A DNA stretch of 64,000 nucleotides from Thermoleophilia bacterium (GTDB lineage Bacteria; Actinomycetota; Thermoleophilia; RBG-16-64-13), in the NCBI GenBank assembly GCA_026415615.1, contig JAOAGT010000002.1, positions 1-64,000 of the forward strand, written 5' to 3'. The position numbers were made by a program, and so were the translations under genes. The notes beneath the pieces were generated by a model that was given only the letters and a program-made list of their open reading frames with translations, was not told the origin of the DNA and did no database searches. Numbering within the stretch: the first letter of the stretch is position 1; every line of letters starts with the position of its first letter. Of the stretch, positions 15,420 to 23,793 are shown piece by piece.

Positions 15420-16649
15420 ATGAAACTTACAAGCATAGAGGAAGCGCGGCTCCGGATACTGGCTGAGGCTACCCCACTCCCGGCAGAGAAACGACCTCTG
15501 GCGCAAGCTCTTGGCTTGGTTTTGGCGGAGGATGTCTTTGCTCCGCATCCCTTGCCCCCCTTTGACAACGCGGGCATGGACGGCTATGCGATCCGAGCTC
15601 GTGACGTTGCCGAGGCCACTGCTGACGAACCTGTGCGGCTGGCCATAGTAGACACAGTAGCTGCTGGTCAGGTGTCGTCGCACAAGGTCGGTCCAAACGA
15701 AGCTGTTAGGATTATGACCGGCGCACCAATACCGGAGGGGGCTGACGCCGTGGTTCAGCGTGAAGCCACTTCGGAAGACGGAGATTACGTGCTGGTGCGA
15801 GAGCCGGTCAAGCCAGGCCGTCACGTTCGCTGGGCTGGGGAAGACGTAGCCGCGGGAGAGCGGGCGCTAGCGGCGGGAACTCCCATCGGCCCGGCGGAAA
15901 TCGGGCTGCTTGCTTCGCTAGGGCAAGCCTTAGTGCTTGTGCACAGGCCGCCGTCGGTGGCCATCATTTCTACGGGCAGCGAGCTTGTGGAAGTGGATCA
16001 GCCTCTACGTCCGGGGCAAGTGCACAACTCAAATGCGTACACGTTAAGAGCGTTATGCCAACAAATGGGGCTCGAGCCCCATGTGCTGGGCATTGTGCCC
16101 GACGATTATGAGGCCACCAAGCGCCTTTTTGAGGAGGGGCTCGCTCACGATGTGCTTCTCACAACCGGGGGAGTATCAGTCGGCCATTTTGACTTTGTCA
16201 AGGATGTGCAGGATGAACTGGGTGTCGAACGGCGTCTGTGGGGAGTAGCGGTAAAACCCGGCAAACCGTTGGTGTTTGGAGTGCGTGGCAAGACACTGGT
16301 ATTTGGCCTGCCCGGAAATCCGGTGTCGAGCATGGTCTCGTTTGAGCTTTTTGTGCGGCCCGCTCTGCTGCGCTTGATGGGACATCGCAGAAATCTAAGG
16401 CCGCTTTATAAGGCAGTGGTTGCAGAAGATATAGCCAACACTGACAACCGGGTGTTTGTGGTACGGGTGCGTGCTTGGCGAGAAGACGGCGTTTGGCATG
16501 TGAGCTCTACTGGGGCTCAGGGCTCAGGGATCTTGCGGTCCATGGTAGGAGCAAACGGCTTCATCTTCGTACCGCCGGGCGCTGGAGGGGTAAGAGCGGG
16601 AGACGAAGTAGACTTCATGCTCTTGCGCGAGGACTTGGTGGAACCGTAG
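15420..16649 (+). CDS. moeA: Molybdopterin molybdotransferase
   Basis: MoeA inserts molybdate (or tungstate) into adenylylated molybdopterin to give active molybdenum cofactor. The 409-aa product has the N-terminal MoeA domain (PLPPFDNAGMDGYAIRA; RIMTGAPIPEGADAVV), the MoCF-binding core (VAIISTGSELVEVDQPLRPGQV; LTTGGVSVGHFDFV; KPGKPLVFG; GLPGNPVSS) and the small C-terminal beta domain. ATG 15420 is preceded by GGAGAG. No other moa or mog gene is near, and no molybdoenzyme is in the window. It is followed by an independent promoter and structured leader. Confidence 0.95.
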   Translation: MKLTSIEEARLRILAEATPLPAEKRPLAQALGLVLAEDVFAPHPLPPFDNAGMDGYAIRARDVAEATADEPVRLAIVDTVAAGQVSSHKVGPNEAVRIMTGAPIPEGADAVVQREATSEDGDYVLVREPVKPGRHVRWAGEDVAAGERALAAGTPIGPAEIGLLASLGQALVLVHRPPSVAIISTGSELVEVDQPLRPGQVHNSNAYTLRALCQQMGLEPHVLGIVPDDYEATKRLFEEGLAHDVLLTTGGVSVGHFDFVKDVQDELGVERRLWGVAVKPGKPLVFGVRGKTLVFGLPGNPVSSMVSFELFVRPALLRLMGHRRNLRPLYKAVVAEDIANTDNRVFVVRVRAWREDGVWHVSSTGAQGSGILRSMVGANGFIFVPPGAGGVRAGDEVDFMLLREDLVEP

Positions 16650-16677
16650 GAGATGTAGGGCGATATGCAGAAGGCAA

Positions 16678-16706
16678 TTGTGGAAGAGATTCACTGGGGG
16701 TAAAAT
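16678..16706 (+). promoter_or_regulatory. Promoter for the structured leader after moeA
   Basis: TTGTGG (16678-16683), 17 bp, TAAAAT (16701-16706). A transcript would start near 16713, after moeA has ended, and read into the hairpin region and the 65-aa gene. Confidence 0.5.
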
Positions 16707-16712
16707 TGCAAA

Positions 16713-16822
16713 CATGAGCGGGTTAAGCGCATATTCCCCAGCGGGCGGCGGCAGTGATGGGTTGCTACGCTGCGCAAGGTGAACAGGGAAGGCTCGGTAG
16801 CAGATAGTGCCGGGCCTTTTTT
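16713..16822 (+). ncRNA. Structured ~110-nt leader or small RNA, riboswitch-like layout
   Basis: Between a promoter and a T-tract terminator lies a G/C-rich segment with several possible pairings. CGGCA near 16748 can pair with TGCCG near 16808-16812. TTGCTAC (16762-16768) can pair with GTAGCAG (16797-16803), which overlaps the terminator stem and loop, so the two folds could compete as antiterminator and terminator. It does not show the conserved cores of SRP RNA, cobalamin, Moco, TPP, T-box or glycine elements that I looked for. It could be a cis-regulator of the following 65-aa gene or a free small RNA. Confidence 0.4.
16791..16822 (+). terminator. Rho-independent terminator
   Basis: GGCTCGG (16791-16797) pairs with CCGGGCC (16810-16816), with one G-U pair and a 12-nt loop, directly followed by six T (16817-16822). 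It lies 62 bp before the 65-aa gene, so read-through would be required for that gene's expression from the upstream promoters. Confidence 0.75.
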
Positions 16823-16884
16823 ATTGAGTTTGGGGTGGTGATCGGCAAAGGCGCAACAAACTGCAAGGCGCGAAAGGAGACTTG

Positions 16885-17082
16885 ATGGCCAACCATTTCA
16901 CCCCCGAAGAACTGGCCAAAGAGTTTGGCACCGACACCCGTGACCTGATTCAGTTTTGCCTGCGTGAAGGCATCCCCATTTACAAGGGGAAGATCGACCG
17001 TAGCCTTCTTACGGCAGTGATGAAGGCCAGAGGTGTTGAGTTGCCCAAGAACCGGGAAGCTGCCCAGACTATAAGACTCTAG
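16885..17082 (+). CDS. 65-aa protein with IF2_N-like helix-turn segment
   Basis: MANHFTPEELAKEFGTDTRDLIQFCLREGIPIYKGKIDRSLL resembles the small IF2_N/helix-turn-helix pattern (ELAKEFG...LI..L...GI). The rest is a short basic tail. ATG 16885 has AGGAGA just upstream; TTG 16882 is less likely. Function not recognised. A DNA- or RNA-binding adaptor is possible. It is the only gene downstream of the structured leader and terminator and is convergent with the exonuclease/GIY-YIG gene. Confidence 0.6.
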   Translation: MANHFTPEELAKEFGTDTRDLIQFCLREGIPIYKGKIDRSLLTAVMKARGVELPKNREAAQTIRL

Positions 17083-17109
17083 CTGACGCTGCCTGTCTTT
17101 AGCACAGAC

Positions 17110-19110
17110 CTAGGCTAAGAGCGAACGCGCGCGCCTAGCCATTTCACGGGAGAACGCCGCTCGCTCTTCTCTGTTCGCGTCTGGAGCAGGGAGCGGGAGA
17201 GTAACTGCCGTACTACACTCATAGGCCCAGCGTCTTGTCGCAAGCATCAGATCGAGTTCGGCCTGCGGAACTGCTACAAGTGGCAAGTAAGAGTGCTCTC
17301 CGGGCAGTTTGTTGGAGGAAAACCGAGACTTAGCTGCGCTGAGACGGGGCGGGCAGCTTTCCCAGATCCTAGCCAGAAGCGATTCGGACTCAGTGTCAAA
17401 GGCTCTTGCTGTGAGCGAAAGCGATTCTCTAAGGACTCCACCCCACACTATGTTCACCCTTATCTGCGCCTGGCCAGGTGTCCCATCAAGCGGCCAAAGA
17501 CTGACAAAATGCAACTCGTTTGCCTCAAGCAATGAGAGATACGACCTGCGGATGCTAAGGAGATGCTCAACGGCGGAGGCTACGTCTTCGGCCTCCTTGC
17601 GCCTTTTCTCTTTTGTCAGACGGTCCATGAGCTGTTGGGAGCGCTCGAGAGGATCAGGAAGCTCAGTTTCTAGACTTCCCGCAAGCCACGCCAGGACGGC
17701 GAGCACTAAGCGGTCGTGCTCGTTCTTAGCGCCTGGGTCTCCTGTGCAGGGAGCAAGGCAAGCAGACTGCATCCCGCGGCCACACGGGCAGGTGCGGGCG
17801 CGCCGCGAGCATCGGCGAAGCGGGTACAACTCCTGAAGGAGGCGAATCGCGGCGCGCAGCTTGGTCCGGCTCCGGAAAGGTCCCAGAAATACCGCACCCG
17901 AGGAACGCTGCGGCTCCTCAGAAGGGCCAGCCAGAAACTTGGGCGGCCGGCGGGTGAGCCCAAGAGTCAGGCCGTGATGACCGCGGCCTACCTTCAGGTA
18001 AACGTAGTTCTCGGGGTGAAAACCGTGAGAGTTAAAAATTGGGCGGTGCTCCAGAATCTGAAGGTGTTCTTTGACAAGAGCTTCAAGTGGGGTGAGCACC
18101 TCTTCCCACGCTATGTGTTCTACTGCTTGGATGGCCTGGCGCATGCCGCGGCTTAGCGAGTTAGCGTTGACGAAGTGGGACCGTACTTTTTCTGCCAGTG
18201 AGTCTGCTTTTCCTACAAACAAGACAGCGCCGTCCTTCCCCACCAGACGGTAGACGCCAGGTTTGCGAGGAAGATGCCGGGTAAGCGGCAGCTTGCGAGC
18301 AGCAATGCGTGAGGCTGGGTTGACCAGTGCTCGTACCTCTTCAAGTCTGTTTATGCCCTGATCACGGAGCAGGTTAGCCAGGTGCACAAAAACATGCTGT
18401 ACGGCCAGAGCGTCAGCCAACGCGCGATGACATGCGGCGACAGGAGCCGACAACGCCTCGGCCAGCGTGTGCAGGCGGTAATTGGGCAAACCAGGTAAGA
18501 GAACCCGAGAGAGCGGAAGGGTATCAATAGCTCCCTCTCCCAACTTGCGGCCCTTGAGCCGGGCAAGCTCGTAATTCAAGAACCCTACATCAAAGGCCGC
18601 GTTGTGGGCTACGACCACTGCGCCCTGCAGGAACTCCAAGAATTCGGGAAGAACCTCCTCAATCCGAGGGGCGTCAGCCACCATTTCTTGGGTAATACCA
18701 GTTATGCGAGTAATCATTGGGGGGATAGGCCGCATGGGATTAACGAGGGTGTTAAAACGAGCCACTTCCTTCAAGCCCTCAATTCGTACCGCACCAATCT
18801 CCGTGATCTTACTGACCCCCGGTCTTGACCCAGTGGTCTCAAGATCTAACGCCACAAAGGGCACTTCGTGAAGCTCCGGGTCTGGGACTTCCCATGCTCT
18901 TAGAAACAGATGTCGTCTACGATTGGGATCCCAAAAAAAGCGTCGATCGTGCAGCGCCAAAGCTCTTACGATCTCAACACACAATTCTTCAGGCGCATGC
19001 GGGCAAGCAAGAAGAACGCGGACCGCTTCCTGGACCTCAAGCGGCTCGCCGCGCACCATTAACATCTCATGTAGCCGATCAGCTACTTTAAGCGAAAGTT
19101 GCAGCTGCAT
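17110..19110 (-). CDS. DEDDh exonuclease fused to GIY-YIG/UvrC-like nuclease domain
   Basis: 666 aa. Residues ~84-245 are a DnaQ-type 3'-5' exonuclease: VALDLETTG (first Asp/Glu), VVAHNAAFDVGFL, and CHRALADALA (His-x4-Asp). Residues ~280-370 are a GIY-YIG nuclease (PGVYRLVGKDGAVLFVGKADSL...KVRSHF). The C-terminal part resembles the UvrC/Cho middle region, with a Cys cluster CSRRARTCPCGRGMQSAC. Such fusions are well known in actinobacteria and are thought to act in DNA repair. ATG 19110 has GGGAG upstream. A perfect 8-bp-arm hairpin (19119-19137) abuts the SD. It is divergent from fabZ. Confidence 0.9.
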   Translation of the reverse strand: MQLQLSLKVADRLHEMLMVRGEPLEVQEAVRVLLACPHAPEELCVEIVRALALHDRRFFWDPNRRRHLFLRAWEVPDPELHEVPFVALDLETTGSRPGVSKITEIGAVRIEGLKEVARFNTLVNPMRPIPPMITRITGITQEMVADAPRIEEVLPEFLEFLQGAVVVAHNAAFDVGFLNYELARLKGRKLGEGAIDTLPLSRVLLPGLPNYRLHTLAEALSAPVAACHRALADALAVQHVFVHLANLLRDQGINRLEEVRALVNPASRIAARKLPLTRHLPRKPGVYRLVGKDGAVLFVGKADSLAEKVRSHFVNANSLSRGMRQAIQAVEHIAWEEVLTPLEALVKEHLQILEHRPIFNSHGFHPENYVYLKVGRGHHGLTLGLTRRPPKFLAGPSEEPQRSSGAVFLGPFRSRTKLRAAIRLLQELYPLRRCSRRARTCPCGRGMQSACLAPCTGDPGAKNEHDRLVLAVLAWLAGSLETELPDPLERSQQLMDRLTKEKRRKEAEDVASAVEHLLSIRRSYLSLLEANELHFVSLWPLDGTPGQAQIRVNIVWGGVLRESLSLTARAFDTESESLLARIWESCPPRLSAAKSRFSSNKLPGEHSYLPLVAVPQAELDLMLATRRWAYECSTAVTLPLPAPDANREERAAFSREMARRARSLLA

Positions 19111-19118
19111 GAAGGCTC

Positions 19119-19137
19119 CCGCACGATAGTCGTGCGG
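19119..19137. promoter_or_regulatory. Perfect palindrome beside the exonuclease SD
   Basis: CCGCACGA, TAG, TCGTGCGG: 8-bp perfect arms, 3-bp centre, overlapping the 5' side of the SD of the exonuclease/GIY-YIG gene. It could be an operator in the divergent fabZ intergenic region or an mRNA hairpin that limits ribosome access. It does not match the actinobacterial LexA box. Confidence 0.45.
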
Positions 19138-19144
19138 AGTTTCC

Positions 19145-19173
19145 TTGAAAAGGCTAGGCTCATCTTGGACAAT
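19145..19173 (+). promoter_or_regulatory. Candidate promoter of the fab/acc operon
   Basis: TTGAAA (19145-19150), 17 bp, GACAAT (19168-19173), 36 bp before the fabZ ATG. The match is moderate, but it is the best pair in this intergenic space. Confidence 0.4.
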
Positions 19174-19209
19174 ACTAACACCTTAGACCTGGGGCACGGT
19201 TGAGTTTTT

Positions 19210-19650
19210 ATGGGAGAAGCTGTGCTAGATAGAAAACAGATCGAGGAGATTCTTCCCCATAGAGACCCGTTTCTGCTGATAGACCGGGTGCTGGAGCTGG
19301 TGCCAGGCGAGTACGCCATAGCTGAAAAGGACGTCCTTCCCAGCGAGGAAGTTTTCAAGGGACATTTTCCTGGTCATCCTGTCTACCCAGGTGTTCTCCA
19401 ACTAGAAGCAATGGCGCAAACCGGAGCGGTTGCTGTGCTCGCCCAGCCTGAAGCAAAGGGCAAGATTGTCCTGTTTGCCCGGGCAGACGAAGTACGTTTT
19501 CGTCGTCCTGTGGTTCCAGGAGATACGCTGCGCATTGAGACGCGTCTCACCAAGAGCAGAGGCCCAGTTGGAAAGGGCGAGGGCCGCGTGTATGTCGGCT
19601 CTGAGTTGGTCTGTAGCGGAATACTAACGTTTGCGATTGCCGAACCCTGA
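19210..19650 (+). CDS. fabZ: 3-hydroxyacyl-ACP dehydratase
   Basis: 146-aa hot-dog-fold FabZ. EILPHRDPFLLIDRV opens the protein and the active-site segment GHFPGHPVYPGVLQLEAMAQTG carries His52 and Glu66 at the catalytic positions. It removes water from beta-hydroxyacyl-ACP in type II fatty-acid elongation. It is the first gene of a seven-gene operon and ends 3 bp before fabH. ATG 19210 lacks a clear SD; TTG/GTG alternatives are not better. Confidence 0.95.
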   Translation: MGEAVLDRKQIEEILPHRDPFLLIDRVLELVPGEYAIAEKDVLPSEEVFKGHFPGHPVYPGVLQLEAMAQTGAVAVLAQPEAKGKIVLFARADEVRFRRPVVPGDTLRIETRLTKSRGPVGKGEGRVYVGSELVCSGILTFAIAEP

Positions 19651-19653
19651 CCC

Positions 19654-20772
19654 ATGCTTAGTACCGCGAATTCCTCTCTTCTTGGGAGACCTGTAACCAT
19701 AACCGGCCTAGGAGCTTATACGCCGTCAAGAGTTGTTACGAATGACGACCTTGCCGCCTTTCTTGACACTTCCGACGAGTGGATCACTAAGCGCACTGGG
19801 ATTAGAGAGCGGCGGGTGGCTGAGAACGGGTTGAGTGCTTCTGATCTAGGTATTCCAGCCGCACGGGCTGCCCTGGAAGACGCGGGGGTAGCTCCGGAAG
19901 AGGTTGGACTGGTCATAGTGGCCACGATTAGTCCTGACCGAATCATGCCAGCCACAGCAGCTCGAGTTGCTTACCAGTGCGGCTGCGTGAACGCTGGCTC
20001 GTTTGACTTGTCAGCCGGGTGCACCGGATTTGTGTACGCCCTAGCTATGGCAGCCGGTGCGGTGGCAAGTGGGCTTCACGACCACGTCCTTGTAGTGGGA
20101 GCCGAAGCGATTTCGCGCATGCTGGACTGGGAAGATCGCTCCACGGCTGTTCTTTTTGGAGATGGGGCGGGGGCAGCAGTAGTTTCGGCGTTGGCGGCTT
20201 CGCGCGCTGACGCCGAAGGCGGCAACCCGACTGGCGCAGGGATTCTCGGCTTTGACCTGGGTAGTGACGGGGCGGGGGAGGAACTGCTCATGATTCCAGC
20301 CGGGGGATCTCGACTGCCTGCCTCGCATGACACTGTATCTGGCCGCCTTCACTACATGAAAATGAATGGTCAGGAGATTTACCGCTTTGCTACCCGGGTG
20401 ATCGTGAGTTCTGCCGAGCGAGTTCTTGGCCGCTGTGGCCGAAGCATCGACCAGGTGGACCTTTTTGTCCCCCACCAGGCAAATCTGCGCATTATCGAGG
20501 CGGCGGCAAGCAAACTTGGTATTGCTGGGGACAAGGTCTACACCAATCTCCAGAACTATGGGAATACCTCGTGTGCGTCTATACCTCTGTGTTTGGTTGA
20601 AGCGCGGGAGCAGGGCAGACTAAAGCCGGGGGATCTTGTATTGCTTATGGGCTTTGGCGCAGGTCTCACCTGGGGTGCCTGTCTCATGGAGTGGACTCAG
20701 GGGTCGTTTCTCCAAAATACGCAAAATCCGGACACCCGGAACACACAAAACCCGGACAAGGAGAAGAATTAG
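19654..20772 (+). CDS. fabH: Beta-ketoacyl-ACP synthase III
   Basis: FabH starts fatty-acid synthesis by condensing acetyl- or branched acyl-CoA with malonyl-ACP. 372 aa with ITGLGAYTPSRVVTNDDL, catalytic Cys123 in DLSAGCTGFVYAL, His in VPHQANLRI and Asn in NYGNTSCASIP. The C-terminus continues about 20 residues past the usual end (LMEWTQG) with a duplicated NTQNPD unit, low-complexity and probably disordered. ATG 19654 starts 3 bp after the fabZ stop. fabD follows after 2 bp. Substrate preference (acetyl versus branched primers) cannot be read from the sequence. Confidence 0.95.
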   Translation: MLSTANSSLLGRPVTITGLGAYTPSRVVTNDDLAAFLDTSDEWITKRTGIRERRVAENGLSASDLGIPAARAALEDAGVAPEEVGLVIVATISPDRIMPATAARVAYQCGCVNAGSFDLSAGCTGFVYALAMAAGAVASGLHDHVLVVGAEAISRMLDWEDRSTAVLFGDGAGAAVVSALAASRADAEGGNPTGAGILGFDLGSDGAGEELLMIPAGGSRLPASHDTVSGRLHYMKMNGQEIYRFATRVIVSSAERVLGRCGRSIDQVDLFVPHQANLRIIEAAASKLGIAGDKVYTNLQNYGNTSCASIPLCLVEAREQGRLKPGDLVLLMGFGAGLTWGACLMEWTQGSFLQNTQNPDTRNTQNPDKEKN

Positions 20773-20774
20773 AC

Positions 20775-21695
20775 ATGGGTGGACTTCTTGTTCTATGCCC
20801 AGGCCAAGGGAGCCAGTATCCCGGAATGGCGGAGCATCTGTGGCAGTATGAGCAAGCAAAGCGCACCTTTCAGGAGGCAAGTGAAGTCCTAGGGTGGGAC
20901 ATCGGAGAGCTCTGCCGCCAAGGGACCATGGAGGAGCTCACTCGGACCGATCGCACTCAGCTTGCGATACTTACCACGAGTGTGGCTACCTGGAGAGTGC
21001 TGGAGGAGAAAGGGCTGGCAGTCTCTGTGGCCGCGGGTCATTCTCTGGGTGAGTACTCAGCCTTGGTAATCACCGGTCATCTTTCATTTGCCGATGCCGT
21101 GCGCGTGGTCGATGTGCGCGGCCGAGCGATGCAAGCCTGCGCCGAGCAGCGCGGCGGAGCTATGGCTGCGGTAATCGGACTTGAGGCGGAGACGGTAGAA
21201 GAGATTTGCGCTTCGATCTCAGACGTCTGGCCGGCGAACTACAACTCACCGGGCCAAGTGGTGATATCGGGCACCACGGAGGGGGTGCAAGCTGCAACTA
21301 AAGCTTGCGAGGCCAAAGGGGCCAAGCGAGTTATCCCCTTGCCGGTAGCAGGTGCTTTCCACACACCACTTATGGCAGGAGCGGCCGAGGCTCTGCGTGC
21401 GGCTCTGGACAAGGTGGAGTTTAAGGAAGGCAAGGCACGCTTCTTCTCCACTACAGAAATTCGCTTTCCCGCCGCTAGCGAGCTTCCTGAGGTTCTTGCG
21501 CGCCAGTTACTCTCCCCTGTCAAGTTTAGCCAAGCGATGACTGCTCTCTTGCAAGAGCCCGAGGCTCCGGAGCGCGGTCTTGAAGTGGGTCCGGGGAACG
21601 TTCTTACTGGTCTTATGAAACGCATCGCCCGTGATTTTCCGGTGTCTTCCGCGGGCGATGCCCAGTCGCTGGCGGAGATTCTTGCGTCTACGTGA
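20775..21695 (+). CDS. fabD: Malonyl-CoA:ACP transacylase
   Basis: 306-aa FabD transferring malonyl from CoA to ACP. Key features are CPGQGSQYPGMAEHLW, the nucleophile Ser90 in GHSLGEYSALV, and the GAFHTPLM segment with the catalytic His. Start ATG 20775, just after the fabH stop, fits the family N-terminus; the frame is open upstream into fabH but that part is not conserved. An AGGAG lies about 11 nt before the start, inside the end of fabH. Third gene of the fab/acc operon. Confidence 0.95.
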   Translation: MGGLLVLCPGQGSQYPGMAEHLWQYEQAKRTFQEASEVLGWDIGELCRQGTMEELTRTDRTQLAILTTSVATWRVLEEKGLAVSVAAGHSLGEYSALVITGHLSFADAVRVVDVRGRAMQACAEQRGGAMAAVIGLEAETVEEICASISDVWPANYNSPGQVVISGTTEGVQAATKACEAKGAKRVIPLPVAGAFHTPLMAGAAEALRAALDKVEFKEGKARFFSTTEIRFPAASELPEVLARQLLSPVKFSQAMTALLQEPEAPERGLEVGPGNVLTGLMKRIARDFPVSSAGDAQSLAEILAST

Positions 21696-21743
21696 GGCAG
21701 GGTGTGTCATTCCAGCCGGGCTAGTGATATCGGGAGGGCTCAC

Positions 21744-22499
21744 ATGACAGAGACAGCTGCACCGTTAGCGAACCAGGTGGCGCTGGTTACCGGGGGAGCC
21801 AGGGGCATTGGGAAAGCTATTGCCCTGCGTCTTGCTAAGAGCGGCGCTAAAGTCGGCATAGTGGACTTGGCTGATGCTGGTGCTGCCACTGCCGAGGAAA
21901 TTGCAGCCGCGACCGGCCAGCAGACCACGTTTGTAAAGGCGGATGTATCGGTAGAGGAGCAGGTCAAGCAGGCTGTGCAAACGGTTGAGTCCACTCTTGG
22001 GCCGGTTGACATCCTGGTTAACAACGCTGGCATAACTCGGGACAACTTACTGCTGATGATGGCAGAAAGCGACTGGGATGCCGTGCTTAACGTCAATCTG
22101 AAGGGCGCCTATTTGATGTCAAAGGCAGTTATGCGGGGCATGATCAAGCGGCGGCGGGGCTCCATCATTAACATATCGAGTGTCGTAGGACGGCGAGGCA
22201 ACGCTGGACAAGTCAACTACAGCGCTGCCAAAGCCGGTTTGATTGGACTTACGAAGTCTTTGGCTAAGGAAGTGGGGTCCCGCAATGTTCGCGTAAATGC
22301 GGTAGCCCCCGGGTACATCGCCACGGAGATGACCGCCGCCCTTGACGAGCAAACGAGAGCAGCGCTCGTGGCGCAGATTCCGCTGGGTCGAATCGGTTCT
22401 CCGGAAGCAGTGGCTGAAGCAGTGGCTTTCTTGGCAAGCGATTGCGCCGAGTACATTACAGGAGCGGTGTTGCCGGTAGACGGCGGTCTGGGCATGTAG
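21744..22499 (+). CDS. fabG: 3-oxoacyl-ACP reductase
   Basis: 251-aa short-chain dehydrogenase. Cofactor loop VTGGARGIG (residues 16-24), NNAG (94-97), catalytic Ser146, Tyr159 and Lys163 in SSVVG...NYSAAK, and the terminal ITGAVLPVDGGLGM. It reduces beta-ketoacyl-ACP with NADPH. ATG 21744 is preceded by GGGAGGG. Only 31 bp separate it from fabF, the place where acpP stands in many bacteria, so the carrier protein gene must be elsewhere. Confidence 0.95.
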   Translation: MTETAAPLANQVALVTGGARGIGKAIALRLAKSGAKVGIVDLADAGAATAEEIAAATGQQTTFVKADVSVEEQVKQAVQTVESTLGPVDILVNNAGITRDNLLLMMAESDWDAVLNVNLKGAYLMSKAVMRGMIKRRRGSIINISSVVGRRGNAGQVNYSAAKAGLIGLTKSLAKEVGSRNVRVNAVAPGYIATEMTAALDEQTRAALVAQIPLGRIGSPEAVAEAVAFLASDCAEYITGAVLPVDGGLGM

Positions 22500-22530
22500 G
22501 AGGCCCGGCTGACCTCGGGAGGTGGAGACT

Positions 22531-23793
22531 TTGGGTGAGGCAAGAAAGACGACAGACCAGAGGCGGGTTGTAGTCACCGGGGTAGGGGTAGTGTCTCCGC
22601 TGGGAGTGGGCAAGGAGCTTTTCCTTGAACGGCTGCTGGCTGGTCATTCAGCTGTGCGGCGCATAGAGCGCTTCGACACCACCGATTTCCCGGTGAAAAT
22701 TGCGGCTGAGGTTCGCGACTTTGATCCGCTCGCCTTTATCGACAAGAAGTGGGCAAAACGGATGGACCGGTATGCTCAGTATGGAGTGGCAGCGGCTATA
22801 CAAGCTTTGGACGACTCCGGGTATCCGGTACAGGAGGACCCCTATGCCATCGGGTCACTAATTGGGTCGGGCGTAGGAGGACTTGACACCTTCCTTGAGC
22901 AAACGGGAGTACTCTTGCAGAAGGGCCCCACACGGGTGAGCCCTTTCTTTATCCCCATGATGATTCCAAACATGGCCTCCGCTTGCGCATCGATCATCCT
23001 CGGACTCAAGGGCCCCGTGAACGCCACCTGTACGGCCTGTGCAGCTGGTACTAACGCTATTGGGGACGCTTTCTCTCTTATCCGTCGCGGAGACGCAACT
23101 GCCATGATCGCCGGAGGAGCGGAAGCAGCTGTAAACGAAGTAGGCATGGCTGCTTTTGCAGCCTTGCGGGCGCTGTCGTCGCGAAATGACGAGCCCGAGC
23201 GCGCCAGCCGTCCCTTTGACGCTGGCCGTGATGGGTTTGTCATGGGCGAAGGAGCCGGAGTCCTCGTGCTTGAAGACTTGGAGCACGCACTGCGCCGGGA
23301 TGCCCACATATACGCTGAGATTGTCGGTTACGGCATGAGCGGTGACGCAGTGCATTTGACTGAGCCAGACGAAACCGGTGAGCCAGCGGCGGTGGCGATG
23401 AAACGGGCGCTTGCTGACGGAGGGGTGGATGCGTCGGAGGTCGATTACATCAATGCGCACGGGACATCCACGCCGTTAGGTGACGTCATGGAGACCAGAG
23501 CCATCAAGCTTGCTCTGGGCGAACATGCCAAAAAGGTCATGATTAGTTCTAACAAGAGCATATTCGGCCACTGTCTTGGCGCGGCTGGCGGTCTAGAAGC
23601 TGTGGCTACCGTGCTATGCATGGAGGCTGGTAAAGTTGCGCCTACCATGAATTTGGAAAACCCCGACCCAGAGTGCGATCTGGATTATGTGCCTAACGTT
23701 GCCCGGGAGGCACAGGTGAACGTGGCTATGTCGAACAGTTTCGGTTTTGGCGGTCACAACGCCGCCCTCGTGTTCCGTAGGTGGAATGGCTAA
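22531..23793 (+). CDS. fabF: Beta-ketoacyl-ACP synthase II
   Basis: FabF elongates acyl-ACP with malonyl-ACP. About 420 aa with [15 protein letters not shown], catalytic Cys170 in CTACAAG, and the two His motifs [11 protein letters not shown] and [15 protein letters not shown] 22531 is favoured because GGGAGG lies 8 nt upstream; GTG 22522 directly abuts that SD. The stop overlaps the accD start by 8 bp. The sequence is complete, with no decarboxylase-type substitution of the Cys. Confidence 0.93.
   Translation: MGEARKTTDQRRVVVTGVGVVSPLGVGKELFLERLLAGHSAVRRIERFDTTDFPVKIAAEVRDFDPLAFIDKKWAKRMDRYAQYGVAAAIQALDDSGYPVQEDPYAIGSLIGSGVGGLDTFLEQTGVLLQKGPTRVSPFFIPMMIPNMASACASIILGLKGPVNATCTACAAGTNAIGDAFSLIRRGDATAMIAGGAEAAVNEVGMAAFAALRALSSRNDEPERASRPFDAGRDGFVMGEGAGVLVLEDLEHALRRDAHIYAEIVGYGMSGDAVHLTEPDETGEPAAVAMKRALADGGVDASEVDYINAHGTSTPLGDVMETRAIKLALGEHAKKVMISSNKSIFGHCLGAAGGLEAVATVLCMEAGKVAPTMNLENPDPECDLDYVPNVAREAQVNVAMSNSFGFGGHNAALVFRRWNG

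Noticed and set aside
16713-16822. SRP RNA, Moco riboswitch, cobalamin riboswitch or tRNA in the leader after moeA
   Set aside because: The conserved cores of these families (for example the GGTCAGG...GGAAG core of SRP RNA or a CCA-ended cloverleaf) are not present.
19119-19137. LexA box for the exonuclease/GIY-YIG gene
   Set aside because: The palindrome does not contain the GAAC...GTTC half-sites of actinobacterial LexA.
22500-22530. acpP between fabG and fabF
   Set aside because: Only 31 bases are available; an ACP gene needs about 240.
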